Shown here one piece after another: positions 6,050 through 10,295 of a DNA stretch of 10,295 nucleotides. A model generated the notes under the pieces. That model saw nothing but the letters and a program-made list of their open reading frames with translations. It was not told the DNA's origin and did no database searches. Each line of letters begins with the position of its first letter. The stretch's first letter is position 1. This stretch comes from JAWVZU01 sp033722075 (GTDB lineage Bacteria; Pseudomonadota; Gammaproteobacteria; Xanthomonadales; SZUA-38), in NCBI GenBank assembly GCA_033722075.1, contig JAWVZU010000139.1:1-10295 (forward strand). Reading direction: 5' to 3'. The position numbers and the translations under genes were made by a program.

Positions 6050-6067
6050 CGGACCCTGTCGGGTCCG
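6050..6067 (+). other. Hairpin in the gyrB leader
   Basis: CGGACCC and GGGTCCG form a perfect 7-bp GC-rich stem around a TGTC loop. No T-run follows, so it is not a typical intrinsic terminator. If transcription starts near 6040 it lies about 10 nt from the 5' end, where it could stabilise the gyrB transcript. Confidence 0.45.
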
Positions 6068-6126
6068 ATCGCAGGCCAGCGGGACACCCTGCATTCGAGA
6101 TCGAAAACGAGATTTTCTGCGACCCC

Positions 6127-8526
<2,400 letters not shown>

Positions 8527-8549
8527 TAACCATCTGATTTTAAACGCTT

Positions 8550-8579
8550 TTCACATAATAGTGGATAAGGCGGTATAAT
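8550..8579 (+). promoter_or_regulatory. Promoter of the cytochrome c5 gene
   Basis: TTCACA (8550-8555, 5 of 6 to the -35 consensus) and a perfect TATAAT (8574-8579) are separated by 18 bp. Transcription would begin near 8586, leaving a leader of about 54 nt. A DnaA-box-like 9-mer lies in the spacer. No terminator for gyrB is seen between 8527 and 8550. Confidence 0.7.
8560..8568 (-). promoter_or_regulatory. DnaA-box-like 9-mer inside the cytochrome c5 promoter
   Basis: AGTGGATAA is the complement of TTATCCACT, 8 of 9 to the DnaA box. It sits between the -35 and -10 elements, where a bound protein would interfere with RNA polymerase. Binding is inferred from sequence only. Confidence 0.5.
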
Positions 8580-8591
8580 TTCGCGCCCTGC

Positions 8592-8618
8592 AAGCCGCTG
8601 GGTACAAAAAAACGGCTT
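8592..8618 (+). other. Inverted repeat in the cytochrome c5 leader
   Basis: AAGCCG (8592-8597) pairs with CGGCTT (8613-8618) across a 15-nt A-rich loop that includes seven consecutive A residues (8606-8612). The stem is short and lies in the leader just upstream of the ribosome site. It may be a minor leader structure or chance. Confidence 0.25.
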
Positions 8619-8639
8619 CAACTACGCCATGGGGGCTTA

Positions 8640-9152
8640 ATGAGCGATCAAGACCGGATCTTCATGAAGAACTTCGCGCTGCTGGTGGCAGGGCTCGTGG
8701 TATTCACGATCGTCATCATCATCGTCGCGACGAACCTCAACTCGTTGACGACGCGGCCCGAGAATCCGGATCTCGTGCGCGCCACCGAAGAGCGCCTGAA
8801 GCCCCCGGCTGAGGTGTATGTCGGAGACGAGGGCGCAGCCGCCCTTGAGGAAGCGGAAGCCGAGCAGGAGCCGGCTACTGCTGCCGCAGCCTTCGACGGA
8901 TCGATGGACGGCGAACTCATCTACAACAATGTCTGCAAGGCTTGCCACGGTGCGGGTGTGGCGGGTTCCCCGAAACTGGTCGCGGCCGAATGGGAAGCGC
9001 GTCTGGAACAGGGTATGGACACGCTGGTCGAACATGCCATCAATGGCTACCAGGGCCAGGCGGGCTACATGCCACCGAAGGGCGGCCGCCCGGATCTGTC
9101 CGATGAACAGGTGCGGACAACCGTTCAGTGGATGGTCGATAACCTGGAATGA
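8640..9152 (+). CDS. Membrane-anchored cytochrome c5
   Basis: Predicted 170-aa monohaem c-type cytochrome of the c5 class, an electron carrier on the periplasmic face that probably donates to terminal oxidases. An uncleaved N-terminal helix (about 11-31, FALLVAGLVVFTIVIIIVA) anchors it. An Ala/Glu-rich acidic linker (about 56-84) leads to the haem domain. The haem motif is CKACH (99-103), followed by GAGVAGSPKL, typical of c5; the axial Met is Met144 in GYMPPKGG, and the C-terminal helix is LSDEQVRTTVQWMVDNL. ATG 8640 has GGGGG at 8631-8635 as ribosome site. It has its own promoter and overlaps the next gene by ATGA (9149-9152). The aa3 oxidase on the other side of the origin is a plausible electron acceptor, which is inference. 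Confidence 0.93.
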   Translation: MSDQDRIFMKNFALLVAGLVVFTIVIIIVATNLNSLTTRPENPDLVRATEERLKPPAEVYVGDEGAAALEEAEAEQEPATAAAAFDGSMDGELIYNNVCKACHGAGVAGSPKLVAAEWEARLEQGMDTLVEHAINGYQGQAGYMPPKGGRPDLSDEQVRTTVQWMVDNLE

Positions 9153-10295
9153 TCTGCTTTCGGCGTGTCCGGTTGACGCGCAACCAACTGATTTTATTTG
9201 GTTTTCTCCCTTTTTTGGGGCTGATCGGATGTGGCTCCGACCCGGCCGCGTTGTGCGCCGCTGAAGCACTGCCCATCAACCAGATCCAGGGCGCAGATGG
9301 AACCAGCCCGCAGCAGGGCGCGCGGGTCATTGCACGGGGCATCGTCACGGCCCGCTTCCATGGCGACGAGCGGGAAGCCGGTGGTTTCTTCATGCAGGCG
9401 CCAGGTGCTCAGCAGGACAACGATCCGAAGACGTCCGAAGGACTGTTCGTCATCGCCGGCGAGGCGGTCGAGCCGGGTCGGCGGGTCACCGTCGAGGGCC
9501 CAGTCGAGGAGCTGGGAGAGGGCGTCACCCTGACCGCGGTTCGCGCCGAGTCGGTGGCCGACTGTGGGTCGGCCGGTGCGCCGGTGGCGCCCATGGAAGT
9601 GAGCTTTCCGCTTGCCACGGAGGCGCTCGAGGGCATGCTCTTGCAGCTGCCGCCGGAGCTGGCCATCGTCGACGTCTATGCGCTTGGTTCCCGCGGTCAG
9701 ATGCAAGTCGCCCAGGGCGGGCTGGTCTTCCAGCCGACGGAGATTGCCGCGAGCGGGCCAGAAGCGGCCGAGATCGCCAAGCGTAACCAGCAGCGTTCCC
9801 TGTTGATCGATGACGGGACCGCTGAGCGCTACCCCGGGGCGATCGCCTACCTGCCCGAGATGGTCAGCCTGAAGACCCTGCCGCGGGTTGGCGATCGCGT
9901 ATCGGGTCTGACCGGCGTGCTGGACGGCCGCGGCATCGCCCGCTTGCATGCAATCGCGCCCATGGAGCCGCTGTCGCGCCGACCCCACCAGCGCTTTTCT
10001 CCGCCCTCGGGCCAGGTGACCGTGGCCGCCATGAACCTGCACCAATTCTTCAATGGCGATGGTTTTGGAGGCGGCTTTCCGGCCGTCCGCGGGGCCGAGA
10101 GCCGGGAAGAGTTCGAACGTCAGCGGGCCAAGCTCGTCTCCGCCCTCGTCGGCTTGGGCTTGCCGGACGTCGTGGCCCTGTCGGAGCTGGAAAACGACGG
10201 TTATGGACCGAACAGCGCGATCGCCGACCTGACCGCTTCCGTCAATGAGCGGATCCGGGCGCCGGGGCACACTTACGCCTATATCGAGGCACCGG
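9149..10295 (+). CDS. ExeM/NucH-type extracellular nuclease, lipoprotein form (5' part, runs off the right edge)
   Basis: The frame is open from ATG 9149 to the window end, 382 codons without a stop. The N-terminus has Arg-rich residues, a hydrophobic stretch (14-27) and a lipobox LIGC (25-28), so a lipid-anchored protein with Cys28 as the first mature residue is expected; Gly29 suggests the outer membrane. Residues about 55-125 resemble the OB-fold domain of YhcR/ExeM nucleases (ARGIVTARFH, GGFFMQAP, DNDPKTSEGLFV). A second beta-rich part (about 150-290) has LEGMLLQLP, VFQPTE and RSLLIDDG (216-223). The endonuclease/exonuclease/phosphatase domain begins near 292 with VAAMNLHQFFNGDG (Asn296), then EEFERQRAKLVSAL, and SELEND (345-350) with the expected metal-binding Glu. 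The remaining catalytic His and Asp residues lie beyond the window. The start overlaps the cytochrome c5 stop, suggesting translational coupling. A role in extracellular DNA use is likely but not shown. Confidence 0.85.
   Translation, partial: MICFRRVRLTRNQLILFGFLPFLGLIGCGSDPAALCAAEALPINQIQGADGTSPQQGARVIARGIVTARFHGDEREAGGFFMQAPGAQQDNDPKTSEGLFVIAGEAVEPGRRVTVEGPVEELGEGVTLTAVRAESVADCGSAGAPVAPMEVSFPLATEALEGMLLQLPPELAIVDVYALGSRGQMQVAQGGLVFQPTEIAASGPEAAEIAKRNQQRSLLIDDGTAERYPGAIAYLPEMVSLKTLPRVGDRVSGLTGVLDGRGIARLHAIAPMEPLSRRPHQRFSPPSGQVTVAAMNLHQFFNGDGFGGGFPAVRGAESREEFERQRAKLVSALVGLGLPDVVALSELENDGYGPNSAIADLTASVNERIRAPGHTYAYIEAP

Noticed and set aside
9194..10270. Minus-strand open frame of 358 codons opposite the nuclease gene
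   Set aside because: The plus strand here has ExeM/NucH motifs and a lipobox; the minus frame has no recognisable features.

Overview
The window is a chromosomal replication-origin locus from a GC-rich gammaproteobacterium. Gene order dnaA-dnaN-recF-gyrB, the GyrB Toprim-insert architecture and the type of DnaA, DnaN and RecF sequence all point to that class. I cannot name a genus; an environmental Chromatiales/Xanthomonadales-like lineage is a guess.

Left arm (1-2025, minus strand, reading away from the origin): a DUF2244 membrane protein, then coxB (CuA subunit II) and the first 215 codons of coxA (subunit I) of an aa3-type cytochrome c oxidase, tightly packed as one operon. A 201-bp divergent region (2026-2226) separates it from dnaA and carries repeated CGTCAAG motifs.

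Centre (2227-8526, plus strand): dnaA (GTG start), a 278-bp gap with the marks of oriC (two perfect DnaA boxes in opposite orientation, weaker phased boxes, a DnaA-trio-like stretch next to an 81 percent AT segment), dnaN, recF (TTG start) and gyrB. Two parS-like ParB-binding palindromes lie inside the recF coding sequence, each encoding Phe-His-Val-Glu. The second is a perfect 18-bp palindrome ending 17 bp before the TGn motif of an extended -10 promoter (TGGTATAAT) that overlaps the recF stop codon and should drive gyrB. Initiation, segregation and supercoiling signals are thus interleaved within about 2.5 kb.

Right arm (8527-10295, plus strand): a promoter with a near-perfect DnaA box in its spacer, a membrane-anchored cytochrome c5, and, overlapping it by ATGA, an incomplete lipoprotein of the ExeM/NucH extracellular nuclease type. 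This last gene runs off the right edge.

The genes are mostly well-known families. The parts most worth a second look are regulatory: the parS sites inside recF, one of them abutting the gyrB promoter; the trio-like unwinding element; the DnaA box in the cytochrome c5 promoter; and the replacement of the usual rpmH neighbour of dnaA by oxidase genes.
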